Positions 8,873 to 18,160 of a DNA stretch of 64,000 nucleotides are shown one piece after another. Made by a program: the position numbers and the translations under genes. The stretch covers positions 1-64,000 of the forward strand of contig CANQHV010000004.1 in NCBI GenBank assembly GCA_947624005.1, read 5' to 3'. Source of the stretch: an uncultured Clostridia bacterium (lineage in GTDB: Bacteria > Bacillota > Clostridia > Christensenellales > Borkfalkiaceae). The notes under the pieces are model-generated. The model had not been told where the DNA came from, did no database searches, and saw only the letters and a program-made list of their open reading frames with translations. Within the stretch, counting starts at the first letter, position 1. Each line of letters starts with the position of its first letter.

Positions 8873-9001
8873 CGCCGCAGTGAAAAAATAAAGTTAATTT
8901 TATACCTTTTTGACAAAAATCGCGCTGTAATATTAAGGCATTTACGTCAATTTAAGCCACCGCGGAAAAATATGCGTTTTCCGCCCCGCGGCAAAGCGCA
9001 A

Positions 9002-9044
9002 AAAACGGCGCGCCCGCGGCGGTAAGCCGCGGGCGCGCCGTTTT
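9002..9044 (-). terminator. Terminator of the MarR-ABC operon
   Basis: A perfect 19-bp stem (AAAACGGCGCGCCCGCGGC) with loop GGTAA ends in TTTT on both strands. It lies about 20 bp after the second ABC gene. Confidence 0.75.
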
Positions 9045-9065
9045 ACACATTTTTATAACGCCCTT

Positions 9066-10856
9066 TTAAAAACTTTCGAACTGCGAATTGTAGAGTTCGG
9101 CGTAGTACCCGCCCGCTTTAAGCAATTCCGCGTGCTTACCCTGTTCCGCCACGTTGCCGTCGCGCATCACAAGGATATTGTCCGCGTTTTTTATGGTCGA
9201 AAGGCGGTGGGCTATTACAAAGCACGTCCTGCCCTTCATAAGCTCGCGCATAGCCGACTGTATTATCTGTTCGGTGCGGGTATCGACGTTGCTTGTCGCC
9301 TCGTCGAGAATGAGCATAGGCGAATCGAGCAGCATTGCGCGCGCTATCGTCAAAAGCTGTTTCTGACCTTTCGAGATATTTACCGCGTTGTCGGTAAGCA
9401 CCGTGTCGTACCCCTGCGGCAGACAGGTTATGAACGAATGTATTTTCGCCGCCTTGCACGCGTTTATCACCTCTTCGCGCGAAACGTCCGAGCCGTATAC
9501 AAGGTTTTCGTACACCGTGCCCGCGAACAGCCACGAATCCTGCAAAACCATTGTAAAACAGCGGCGCAAAGACGCGCGCGTAACCTTGGAAATGTCTTTG
9601 CCGTCTATTTTTATTACGCCCGAATCGGGGTCGTAAAAGCGCATAAGAAGATTTATTATCGTCGTTTTCCCCGCGCCCGTATGCCCGACTATGGCGATTG
9701 TTTCGCCCTGCTTTGCGTGAAGAGTGAAGTCCTTTATTACGGGAACGCCCGAAACGTACCCGAACGAAAGATTTTCGATATCCACGTCGCCGCGCACGCC
9801 CGTAAGCGTTTCCGCGCCCTCCGCGTCGGGCTTTTCGGGCTTTTCGTCGGTCACTCTGAACACCCTTTCGGCGGCAGCTATCGCGGATTGGAACTCGCCC
9901 ATAATGTTGGCGGTTTCGTTTATGGGACCCGAGAATTTGCGCGAATACAGCACGAACGACGATATGTCGCCCGGGGTTATTACGCCGCGCATAAACATTA
10001 TCGCGCCGAACACCGAAACGAGCGCGAGCGATATGTTGTTCACGAGTCCGACGCACGGACCCGAAACGGTGCCGTAATATTCGGCGCGCGCGTACGCGTC
10101 TATCGCGTCGCGGTTCTTTTCTTCGAAGCGCGAAATTATCTTTTCTTCGCAGCCGTAGGCTTTGGTGGTCTTCTGCCCCGTCGTTATTTCCTCGACGAAG
10201 CCGTTAAGCTCGCCGAGCTTTGCGCTCCTCTTTCTGAAAAGGGGCTGTACGCGCTTTACTATAAAGCGGGTCAGAATTACCGAAACGGGTATGGTTACGG
10301 CGAACACAAGCACCAAAAGCGGGGCTATCGAAAGCATCATTATAAGCGAGCCGACGACAAGCACTACGCTTTTAAGCACTATTATTATGTCGTTCGCCAC
10401 CGATTCGCCCACCGTGTCGATATCGTAGCTTAAAACCGAGATTATGTCGCCCGCCTGCCGCTCGTCGAAAAAGCTTACGGGCAGGGTGGTAAGCGTGCGG
10501 AACACGTCGTTGCGCATTCTGAACACCATTCCGCGCGAGATATATCCCATACCTATCGTGGAAAGGTACAAAAGTATCGCTGACAGCAGATATACGCCCG
10601 CAAGTATGGCCGAATAATAGCCTATAAGTCGGAAATCGGGTCCGCCCTCCGCGCCTATCGCGTCTATCGCAAGTCCGCAGATTTTGGGACCGAGCAGGGA
10701 AAACACCGTGCTTAAAATATTGGCGAGGAACACGAAAACAAGAAGCGCCGAATAGGGTTTGAGGTACTTCAAGATATTTTTAAGCACGTATTTTTTGTCT
10801 ATTTTTTTACCTTTTATCGAGCGGGTGTCGCGCACGTTAAGTCTGCGTTCAGGCAT
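9066..10856 (-). CDS. ABC exporter half-transporter, subunit B
   Basis: This 596-residue type I ABC exporter has an N-terminal six-helix membrane domain (about 25-330) fused to an ATPase domain. The ATPase has Walker A GHTGAGKTT (about 382), a Q-loop (VLQDSW), a degenerate signature written NISKGQK instead of LSGGQ, Walker B MLILDEATS and the H-loop AHRLS. It starts 8 nt inside the end of the other ABC gene, so the two are very probably a heterodimeric pair under the upstream MarR regulator. The family exports drugs, lipids or peptides. The substrate here is unknown, but a multidrug-type role fits the MarR link. Confidence 0.88.
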   Translation of the reverse strand: MPERRLNVRDTRSIKGKKIDKKYVLKNILKYLKPYSALLVFVFLANILSTVFSLLGPKICGLAIDAIGAEGGPDFRLIGYYSAILAGVYLLSAILLYLSTIGMGYISRGMVFRMRNDVFRTLTTLPVSFFDERQAGDIISVLSYDIDTVGESVANDIIIVLKSVVLVVGSLIMMLSIAPLLVLVFAVTIPVSVILTRFIVKRVQPLFRKRSAKLGELNGFVEEITTGQKTTKAYGCEEKIISRFEEKNRDAIDAYARAEYYGTVSGPCVGLVNNISLALVSVFGAIMFMRGVITPGDISSFVLYSRKFSGPINETANIMGEFQSAIAAAERVFRVTDEKPEKPDAEGAETLTGVRGDVDIENLSFGYVSGVPVIKDFTLHAKQGETIAIVGHTGAGKTTIINLLMRFYDPDSGVIKIDGKDISKVTRASLRRCFTMVLQDSWLFAGTVYENLVYGSDVSREEVINACKAAKIHSFITCLPQGYDTVLTDNAVNISKGQKQLLTIARAMLLDSPMLILDEATSNVDTRTEQIIQSAMRELMKGRTCFVIAHRLSTIKNADNILVMRDGNVAEQGKHAELLKAGGYYAELYNSQFESF

Positions 10857-12543
10857 ATTCCCCTCCCATCTGCGCCGAGAATATGTTTTTATATTCCCCG
10901 CAGGAACGCAAAAGGCTTTCGTGCGTGCCGCTGCCTATCACCTCGCCGTCGTCCATAACGAGGATAAGGTCGGCGTGCCGCACCGAACTTACGCGCTGGG
11001 CGACTATGACTTTGGTCGCGCCCGCATACTCCGCGGCAAGCGATTTTCTGAGAGCCGCGTCCGTCGCGTAGTCGAGGGCGGACGAACTGTCGTCCAGAAC
11101 AAGGATTTCGGGGTTCCCCGCAAGCGCGCGGGCTACCGCAAGCCGCTGTTTCTGCCCGCCCGAAAGATTGGAAGCTTTTTGCGAAAGGTCGTAATCGAGC
11201 CCGACCGCCGAAACGAAATCGTCAGCCTGCGCCGCCTTTACGGCTTTTACTATATCTTCATCGGCAAGACCGCGCCCGTAATCTATGTTTTCGCGCACGC
11301 TCGCCGCCATAAGAAAGTCGCTTTGGAACGCGACACCGAATTTTTTGCGGAGTACGTCCGAGGGTATCGAACGGACGTTTTCGCCGTCCACGAAAATCTC
11401 GCCCTCGCGCGCGTCGTAAAAACGCAGCATAAGGTTGACAAGCGTCGATTTGCCGCTGCCCGTCGCGCCCAAAATGCCGAGAGTCGCGCCTTTTTTAATA
11501 GCGAAGTTTATGTTTTTTACGTTGTCGCGCACGCCGTTATACGAAAAACTTACCGAGCGGAATTCGAGCTTATACTGCGGATCCCCCGCGGGATATTGCC
11601 CGATTTCTTCGGTTACGTCCTCGTCCAAAACGCTTTCTATTCTCGCCGCGCTCGCCGCGCCGCGCGACATCACGACGAAAATTTTCGAAAGACCTATCAT
11701 GGCGTTTAAAATTATAACGAAGTACGAAAGGAACGCAAGCACCGTTCCCATACTGTTGCCCCTGAACGCGCCCACGACTATTACGGCGATAAGCCCGATA
11801 TTCAGTATAAGGGTCGCAAGCGGATTTGAAAGCGACATTATTTTATTCGCTTTAAATTCGCGGCTTGCAAGTTCTTTGGTGATATCGCCGAAACGCCCGC
11901 ACTCGTATTCCGATTTCGACAGCGCCTTTACAACGCGCACGCCCGAAACGTTTTCCTGCGTGACGCGCACCATATCGTCCTGCTTTCTCTGCACCGAAAA
12001 ATAGACGGGTATGCTCCTTTTTGTGATGAAGTATATGGTAAGCCCGACGAAAGGCACGCACGCAAGCAGTACGCATGCGAGCATAACGTCGCGCGTAAAG
12101 GCGATAATTACGCCGCCGAGGATAAGTATGGGCGCGCGCACGCCGAGGCGCAACGTCCTTGCCACCATCTGGTTGACGTAGTACGTGTCGCTTGTCAGCC
12201 GCGATATAAGCGAGGACAAACCGAACTTGTCAACCTGTCCGCATTTTAAGTAAGAAGTTCTGCGGAAGAGTTCGAGCCGCAAATCGTGGGTCATATTGCC
12301 CGACGAACGCACGGTAAGTCTGTTTGCGTAGACGTTTGAAAGAAGCGCGACAAGCGAACATATAAGCATAACGCCGCCGAGGATAAGTATCATATTCATA
12401 TCCCGTCGGGGCACCACGTCGTCTATTATGTATTCGAGCAGCATCGGTAAAAACAGCTCCGCAACCGCGCCTATGAGTTTGAGCACAAGCCCCCAGAAAA
12501 CCGTGACCCCGTAGGGTTTGAGGTATTTAAGCGTTTTTGTCAA
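10849..12543 (-). CDS. ABC exporter half-transporter, subunit A
   Basis: This 564-residue protein has a six-helix ABC membrane domain and an ATPase domain with Walker A GATGSGKST (about 357), a canonical signature LSGGQKQR and Walker B ILVLDDSSSALD. The catalytic Glu after Walker B is Asp (LVLDDS), the hallmark of a degenerate site in heterodimeric exporters. The partner subunit has the normal Glu but an altered signature, so each partner contributes one imperfect half. It overlaps the marR stop by 4 nt and the partner start by 8 nt, giving a tight three-gene operon. The substrate cannot be assigned. Confidence 0.88.
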   Translation of the reverse strand: MTKTLKYLKPYGVTVFWGLVLKLIGAVAELFLPMLLEYIIDDVVPRRDMNMILILGGVMLICSLVALLSNVYANRLTVRSSGNMTHDLRLELFRRTSYLKCGQVDKFGLSSLISRLTSDTYYVNQMVARTLRLGVRAPILILGGVIIAFTRDVMLACVLLACVPFVGLTIYFITKRSIPVYFSVQRKQDDMVRVTQENVSGVRVVKALSKSEYECGRFGDITKELASREFKANKIMSLSNPLATLILNIGLIAVIVVGAFRGNSMGTVLAFLSYFVIILNAMIGLSKIFVVMSRGAASAARIESVLDEDVTEEIGQYPAGDPQYKLEFRSVSFSYNGVRDNVKNINFAIKKGATLGILGATGSGKSTLVNLMLRFYDAREGEIFVDGENVRSIPSDVLRKKFGVAFQSDFLMAASVRENIDYGRGLADEDIVKAVKAAQADDFVSAVGLDYDLSQKASNLSGGQKQRLAVARALAGNPEILVLDDSSSALDYATDAALRKSLAAEYAGATKVIVAQRVSSVRHADLILVMDDGEVIGSGTHESLLRSCGEYKNIFSAQMGGEYA

Positions 12544-12971
12544 TGCGCGCCCTCCATATATTCCACCGCGTTTTTATAGAGCTTTTCCGTAAGCCGCATA
12601 AGCGTTTTAAGTTGCTCTTCGGAAAACCCGCGGGTAATCTCGTTTCGCCAGCCCTCGTTCAAAGCGTGCAGTTTTTTCCGCGCCTCCTCCGCTTTTTCGG
12701 TGGGATATATAAGCGTTTTCCGCTTATCTTCCCCGCTTTCGCGCCGCAGTATGTACCCGTGTTTGGAAAGATACTTTATCTGCCTTGCGACGTTGGACTT
12801 GTTGACGAAAATCGAACGCGCGATTTCCTCTTGCGAGAACCCGGGGTTCGCGCATATGCAAAAGATATACTTCGCGTGATAACCCCTTAAATCGCCGTCT
12901 TTCAGCTTTTGGTCGAGGTACAGCGTGGACGACCTCGAAACCATATTCACGTTCTTTAAAAAAGTAGCCAT
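12540..12971 (-). CDS. MarR family transcriptional regulator
   Basis: This 143-residue winged-helix protein leads the ABC exporter operon. The HTH can be read in PGFSQEEIARSIFVNKSNVARQIKYLSKHGYI (about 43-74), followed by the charged wing RRESGEDKRKT and a C-terminal dimerisation helix. MarR proteins usually repress their own operon and release DNA on binding a toxic ligand. A 24-bp palindrome overlaps the transcription start just upstream, the expected place for such an operator. The ATG has a GGTGGAG site 5' of it. Confidence 0.9.
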   Translation of the reverse strand: MATFLKNVNMVSRSSTLYLDQKLKDGDLRGYHAKYIFCICANPGFSQEEIARSIFVNKSNVARQIKYLSKHGYILRRESGEDKRKTLIYPTEKAEEARKKLHALNEGWRNEITRGFSEEQLKTLMRLTEKLYKNAVEYMEGAH

Positions 12972-13013
12972 ACTCCACCGCGCAATCGCGGGTCAATGCC
13001 CGCAGACCGCAAA

Positions 13014-13037
13014 AATTAGTTGCGTGCGCAACTAATT
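13014..13037. promoter_or_regulatory. Palindromic operator, probably for the MarR regulator
   Basis: The core TTAGTTGCGTGCGCAACTAA (13016-13035) extends to 11-bp perfect arms around a 2-bp centre. It sits directly downstream of the -10 hexamer of the marR promoter, where a bound dimer would block transcription. Confidence 0.75.
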
Positions 13038-13039
13038 AT

Positions 13040-13068
13040 ATATTATAACAGCCTGCGGAATTTGTCAA
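13040..13068 (-). promoter_or_regulatory. SigA-type promoter of the MarR-ABC operon
   Basis: On the minus strand, -35 TTGACA (13063-13068) is followed 17 bp later by -10 TAATAT (13040-13045). TATAAT at 15-bp spacing overlaps it. Confidence 0.75.
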
Positions 13069-13084
13069 GCGGGCGAAGAAAAAT

Positions 13085-14593
13085 TCACGGTATTTTGCGC
13101 GCGGTTTTTCTTTTTACGGCTTTGGGGCGGAAGAAAAATGCGATTGCAAAGCCCGAAAGCGCGCACAGCGCGACGGGCGTCCAGCCGAAAGCGAACTGCG
13201 CCCATACGGGGTAGCCGCCGTACAGCCCGCCGAACGCGCAGAGTTCGGCGATATTCCAAATTGTAAGCGAAACGAGCGCGGCGGGGCAGACGAATTTTAC
13301 CGAAAACGTAAAGGCGGCGCGGTTGAGTTTAAGTCTGCCCGTAAATCTGTTTATTTCGTCCGCAAGCCCCCCTCTTCCCCCGCCGTAGCCTATAAGCGCG
13401 CTTTCCGCCGCGCCGAGCGCGAGGATCAGATAGCAGTTGCAGAATTTATCGCCTATGTCTACCAATACGGGCGCGGCGGTGGTCGAACACACGCAGCATA
13501 CGGCCGCGCAGACGGCGCAGACGACGGCGGAAAGCCGTTTTTTGCCAACGCCCGAAACTTCGGCAAGGGGCGAAAGTGCGGCTTCCGCCATAGACACGGC
13601 CGACTGTATAGCCATAAGCGCAAGCGAAAGATAAAACGCGCACCCCGTCGCCGCCGAAAGCCATTTGCAGTCCCCGAAAAGGCGCGACAGCGCGACGGGG
13701 TAGACTTCGAACGCGGTATTCAGCCCGCCCGACAAAAGCGAGTTTTCGAGGTTGTTGCCGTAAAGGGTAGTAAACAGCACGACCGACGAAAGGAGCGACA
13801 CGCAGAAATCCGCCGCCGAAATTATAACGGAGCATTTGAAAATGTTTGTGCGCTCGGGCAGGCACGCGCCGAAAGCGGGCATAATTCCCGCCGCCACCGA
13901 CAGCGAAAAGAATACCTGCGAAAGCGCGGTAGCCCAGAGTTCGGGCGATAAAAACGCGGAAAAATCGGGCGTGAACAGCGCGTAAAGCGCCTCGCCGCAC
14001 CGCGGGTAAAACAACCCTCTGACGGCGAGGAACAAAAGCAGTAAAAGCGGCAGATATACGCTGTACGCCGCGACTTTCGCGACCCTTTTTATCCCGCCCG
14101 CAAGGCAGAAAAAAATTGCCGCCCAAGTTGCGAGAATACATACGAGCACAAGGGGCGAAAAGCCCGAAATCACGCCGTCCTTGCGCGAGGGCAGAACCTC
14201 TGTGAAAAAATAGTCGCGGGCATTACCGCCGCCCGACAGCGACAGCGGGAATATCTTTACCGCCATAGAAAGAATCCAGCCTATAAGCCCCGCGTAGATT
14301 ACCGCGACGAACAGCGAGTTGAAACTTACCGCCCACCCCGCCTTTTCGCCGCGCGGCGAAAGCGAGGCGAAGCACTTCGGCGCGCCCCCGCCCGTCCTTC
14401 TGCCGAGCGCTATTTCGGCGCATAAAAGGGGCACGCCCAGAACGGCGAGCGCAACTATGTAGACGGTGAGGAACGCGCCGCCGCCGTATTTTGCGCACAA
14501 GCCCGGAAAACGTACCGCGTTGCCCAGCCCCACCGCCGCGCCTATCGACGACAGCACAAAGCCCTTTGAATTTTCGAAACGCTCTTTCGGCAT
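13085..14593 (-). CDS. Sodium-dependent transporter, NSS (SNF) family
   Basis: This 502-residue polytopic protein resembles bacterial LeuT/Tyt1-type Na+-coupled symporters of amino acids or related solutes. The TM1 signature is clear: GAAVGLGNAVRFPGLCAKYGGG (about 18-39), which includes the unwound GLGN substrate and sodium site. About eleven to twelve hydrophobic segments follow. It stands alone between two terminators. No Shine-Dalgarno sequence precedes the ATG; instead a TATATT hexamer ends 6 nt upstream, which suggests a leaderless transcript. The transported solute cannot be predicted. Confidence 0.88.
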   Translation of the reverse strand: MPKERFENSKGFVLSSIGAAVGLGNAVRFPGLCAKYGGGAFLTVYIVALAVLGVPLLCAEIALGRRTGGGAPKCFASLSPRGEKAGWAVSFNSLFVAVIYAGLIGWILSMAVKIFPLSLSGGGNARDYFFTEVLPSRKDGVISGFSPLVLVCILATWAAIFFCLAGGIKRVAKVAAYSVYLPLLLLLFLAVRGLFYPRCGEALYALFTPDFSAFLSPELWATALSQVFFSLSVAAGIMPAFGACLPERTNIFKCSVIISAADFCVSLLSSVVLFTTLYGNNLENSLLSGGLNTAFEVYPVALSRLFGDCKWLSAATGCAFYLSLALMAIQSAVSMAEAALSPLAEVSGVGKKRLSAVVCAVCAAVCCVCSTTAAPVLVDIGDKFCNCYLILALGAAESALIGYGGGRGGLADEINRFTGRLKLNRAAFTFSVKFVCPAALVSLTIWNIAELCAFGGLYGGYPVWAQFAFGWTPVALCALSGFAIAFFFRPKAVKRKTARKIP

Positions 14594-14636
14594 AATATTA
14601 ATATATATTCGCGCAAAACGGTAAAATTCGCGCCGA

Positions 14637-14664
14637 CGGCAATTTTGCCGTCGGCGCGTTTACC
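14637..14664 (-). terminator. Terminator between the RND and NSS genes
   Basis: The hairpin CGCCGACGGCAA/TTGCCGTCGGCG lies after the RND gene on the minus strand and before the NSS promoter. Confidence 0.6.
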
Positions 14665-14694
14665 TTTTACGTTATTTTCGGGGCGGGGCGTTAA

Positions 14695-17600
14695 TCAAGC
14701 GTTCTCCGCCTGCGCGCTTTCTTCCCGCGCGTCCTCCGCCGACGGGCGTTTGCCCTTTTTGCCGTCGGGGTATTTCTTCGATATGCGGTTGACCGCGCAA
14801 TATACGCAGGGCACAAGCACGAGAGTTACCATGGTTCCTATAAGCAAACCGCCTATTACCGTGATTCCAAGCGGTTGCATAAGCTCGCTTCCCGCGCCCA
14901 CGCCTATCGCGAGGGGTATGAGGGCGAGAATGGTAGTAAGCGTAGTCATAAGTATGGGGCGCAGACGTTCGCGGCAGGCCGAAAGCACGCTGTCGTAGTG
15001 CGACATTCCGCCGTCTTTAAGCTGTTTTATCTTTTCGAGCATAACTATGGCGTTGTTTACCACTACGCCCATAAGCATAATAAGACCTATGAACGAAACG
15101 ACGTTCAGGCTCGAACCCGTTATGACGAGCGCGAGGAACCCGCCCGTAAACGAGAATGGTATGCTCGCCATAATTATAAGCGGCTTTACCGCCGAACCGA
15201 ACTGCACCGCCATTACCGCGTACAAAAGGAAGAACGAAACGACGAGGGCGACGGCAAGACCGCGGAACGCGTCGGAAAGATAGCTTGAAATGCCGCTCGC
15301 CTCGAAGCCGTATCCGTCGTATTCTTTTAAAACCGACGAGGCGATATCCGACATTTTTTCGCTTGCGCTTCCCGTATCCGAACCGGGGAGGGTTGCCGAT
15401 ATCGAAATCATCTTTCTGCCGTCCGAACGGCGTATACACGTATCCACCTGCTCTTCCCGCACGAAATTACCTTCCGAGTCGGGTTTCAACAGGTCTTTGA
15501 GGCGTAAAATTCCGCCCTCCGCCGTAGCCCCGAACGCAAAGTTTTCGAGGTCGGACTTATCTTTTACCGCGTCCTTGTCGAACGCCACTTTAAGGTTGTA
15601 AACCTCGCCGTCCGTTTCGAACGTGCAGGCGGTATACGACGCCATTCCTATGCGGAGAGTAAGCGCCACCGTCTGATAATCAAGCCCCGCCGCGGCGATT
15701 TTCGCGCGGTCGAATTCGAGGGTATACTGCGTGGATTTGCCCGTCGAGGTGTCGGTTATATCTTCGAACGACCGTTCTTTCAGCTTTGCCTCTATCTTCG
15801 CGGCGATTTCGGAAAGTATTTCTTCGTCGTCGCCGACTATCGTAACCGACATATCGGTCGAACCCGACATAAGCGACGCGACTACGCCGTCTATCTCGCG
15901 CACGGTCGCCGAACGCTTGTGCGCGTTGCCGTGTAAAAGCGAATACTGTTCCAAAAGCCCGCGTATTTCCTCCGCCTTACGATAAGTGCGGCGGTTGGTT
16001 TTGAGTTGAACGGTGATAATGCCCGAATCGGTAAGCGCGAGAAGTCCGTTTTTGCCCACGCTTATCGACATATAGTCCACGTCTTTCACGTTTTCCTGCA
16101 AATATTCGCTTAATCCGAACACGTCTTGTTCGACTTCGGAAAGTTGCGTGGACGCGGGATAGGAAACGTTGACCTCTATCTGCCCCTTGTCTATCGACGG
16201 CAAAAATTCGGTGCCCGTCAGAAACAGCAGACCTATGCTTGCGCCGAACAGCGCGACCGCCACTAAAATTGTGACGAGTTTTTTGCCGAGAACGGCGGGC
16301 AGAATTTTGGAATACGCCTTTTCGACGCGGCTCATTATCACGGGCTGACGGAGAGCCGCAAGCCTCTGCCCGAACGGTTTACGCGCCTTTTCGGGCTTTT
16401 GCGGTTCGCCCTCTTCGGGCGTAACTTCCGCGGCTTTTGACGTCGGCTCCGTTTGCGCGTTTTCAAACGCCCCGCCCGTAAGCATTTTTTTGCGCCCCGA
16501 AGTAAACAGCGCGTACAGCGTGGGAATTACGGTAAGCGCCACTATAAGCGAGAACGACAGCGAGAATATTACCGCAAACGCAAGGTCAGTGAATATTTCG
16601 GCCGTAAGCCCGCCCGAAAAGATTATGGGTATGAATACGCACACCGTGGTAAGCGTCGAGCCGAACAGCGCGCCGCCCACTTCGCACGCGCCGTCCACCG
16701 CCGCCTCCCGCGCGGTTTTGCCCGCGTCGCGGTGTTTCGAAATACACTCGATTACTACTATGCTGTTGTCCACAAGCATTCCTATGCCTACGGCAAGCCC
16801 GCCGAGCGACACCATATTCAGGGTTATGCCCATAAGATAAAGGCATATCAGCGAGGCAAGCACCGAAAGGGGCATTGTTACAGCGATTATAAGCGACGTG
16901 CGCCACTTTTTAAGGAACGCGAATATCACCACGACGGCAAGCGCGCCGCCTATCAGCATACTTATCAATACGTTGGAAACGCTGTCGGAAATAAAGCTCG
17001 ACTGGTCGTCCAAAAGCGCGAACGTAAACCCTTCGTCCCCGTCCGACCTGTACACCGACTTTATTCTGTTTACGACCGCCGACGAATTTGCGCCGTTCGC
17101 CTTGTATACCTCGATTACCGCGCCCTTTACTATTTTTACGCCGTCCGCGTAATAGACGTAAGACGAAAATTCGGGCTCGTACGAAATCTGCGCTATGTCG
17201 CCCACGCTTAAAACTATCGGCTTTGCGCTCTCTGCGGGCAATATCCGTTCGTCGGTCATTAAAAATTCGAGAAACTCGCGTGAAAACTTTATTTTGTAAA
17301 ACTGTTCTGCCAGCTTTATTATTCCGTCATAATCATATTCTTCGGATTCAGACTCGCCCGGCTTCTTCTGTATGAAGGGGCTTATCCTGCTTTTAATGCC
17401 GTACAGCGAGCCGACGTTTTCGGCGGTAAGCGTAACGGGCATAACCGCGATATCGTCGGGGCTTTTTATGTCGGAGTTGTTGCGCACCTGAATTTCGCCG
17501 CCGTCGCCTATGTTGCCGAGGGGAATATCGAGCGCGCCGTAAGAAAACGCCTCGACTATAAGCGGAGCGAACAGCTCGAAGCCCGCAAAGGGGCGCACGG

Positions 17601-18159
17601 CAAAGGCTTTGTCCGCGCCGCCCTTGACCTCGACGCGTTCAACCCCGTCCTTTGCCGCCATTTTGCCCGCGAGTTCGTTCGCTTTTTTATATGCGCTGTC
17701 AAGTTTTTCGTCTTCCGTTTCCCCGTTTTCGGACGTAACTGAAACGACCGCGAGAGCCTGCGCGTTAAGGTCTATGTCGTACACCGAAACCTGCGCGGTA
17801 TCGGGCAGGTCCATAGCCGAAATTTTCGACTGTATTTCGCTTTTCGCGTCGTCTGCGTCGGTGCCGTAGCCGAACGAGAACACGACCGCGGACAGGTTGT
17901 CGTAGGAATAGCTTTGGACTTTTTCGACGCCCGCAAGCGACGAAAGCCCCTCCTCTACGGGCGCGGTTATGTCGCTTTCGACCGAGGGCGCGTTTGCGCC
18001 CGGGTAAATTATCTGCACGCAGACCATAGGCACGTTAATATCGGGCAGCAGGTTTATAGCCATACTGCCCGCGGAAAACGCGCCGAAGCCGATTATAAAC
18101 GCCACGGCGAGTATAACGGCAACCGTCTGCCTTGTTACGAATGCGAAAAATTTTTTCAT
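14695..18159 (-). CDS. RND superfamily efflux permease (AcrB/SwrC-like)
   Basis: This 1154-residue inner-membrane exporter shows the RND pattern: TM1, a large extracytoplasmic loop, TM2-6, a second loop and TM7-12. Typical stretches are visible, such as GGLAVGIGMLVDNSIVVIE in the TM4 region (the proton-relay Asp lies in this area) and GLIMLMGVVVNNAIVMLEKI in the second half. No membrane-fusion adaptor is encoded nearby and no outer-membrane channel is expected, as in Gram-positive homologues such as B. subtilis SwrC/YerP. It is about 80-100 residues longer than most of these, partly through a charged, Pro/Glu-rich cytoplasmic linker near residue 560-610. It starts 1 nt after the rex stop. Confidence 0.9.
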   Translation of the reverse strand: MKKFFAFVTRQTVAVILAVAFIIGFGAFSAGSMAINLLPDINVPMVCVQIIYPGANAPSVESDITAPVEEGLSSLAGVEKVQSYSYDNLSAVVFSFGYGTDADDAKSEIQSKISAMDLPDTAQVSVYDIDLNAQALAVVSVTSENGETEDEKLDSAYKKANELAGKMAAKDGVERVEVKGGADKAFAVRPFAGFELFAPLIVEAFSYGALDIPLGNIGDGGEIQVRNNSDIKSPDDIAVMPVTLTAENVGSLYGIKSRISPFIQKKPGESESEEYDYDGIIKLAEQFYKIKFSREFLEFLMTDERILPAESAKPIVLSVGDIAQISYEPEFSSYVYYADGVKIVKGAVIEVYKANGANSSAVVNRIKSVYRSDGDEGFTFALLDDQSSFISDSVSNVLISMLIGGALAVVVIFAFLKKWRTSLIIAVTMPLSVLASLICLYLMGITLNMVSLGGLAVGIGMLVDNSIVVIECISKHRDAGKTAREAAVDGACEVGGALFGSTLTTVCVFIPIIFSGGLTAEIFTDLAFAVIFSLSFSLIVALTVIPTLYALFTSGRKKMLTGGAFENAQTEPTSKAAEVTPEEGEPQKPEKARKPFGQRLAALRQPVIMSRVEKAYSKILPAVLGKKLVTILVAVALFGASIGLLFLTGTEFLPSIDKGQIEVNVSYPASTQLSEVEQDVFGLSEYLQENVKDVDYMSISVGKNGLLALTDSGIITVQLKTNRRTYRKAEEIRGLLEQYSLLHGNAHKRSATVREIDGVVASLMSGSTDMSVTIVGDDEEILSEIAAKIEAKLKERSFEDITDTSTGKSTQYTLEFDRAKIAAAGLDYQTVALTLRIGMASYTACTFETDGEVYNLKVAFDKDAVKDKSDLENFAFGATAEGGILRLKDLLKPDSEGNFVREEQVDTCIRRSDGRKMISISATLPGSDTGSASEKMSDIASSVLKEYDGYGFEASGISSYLSDAFRGLAVALVVSFFLLYAVMAVQFGSAVKPLIIMASIPFSFTGGFLALVITGSSLNVVSFIGLIMLMGVVVNNAIVMLEKIKQLKDGGMSHYDSVLSACRERLRPILMTTLTTILALIPLAIGVGAGSELMQPLGITVIGGLLIGTMVTLVLVPCVYCAVNRISKKYPDGKKGKRPSAEDAREESAQAENA

Positions 18160-18160
18160 A

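Noticed and set aside
8812-8960. Rex operator upstream of hydCBA
   Set aside because: TTGTAACGGTTTCA and nearby AT-rich words match the TTGTGAA-N4-TTCACAA consensus only with shifted spacing; too weak to call.
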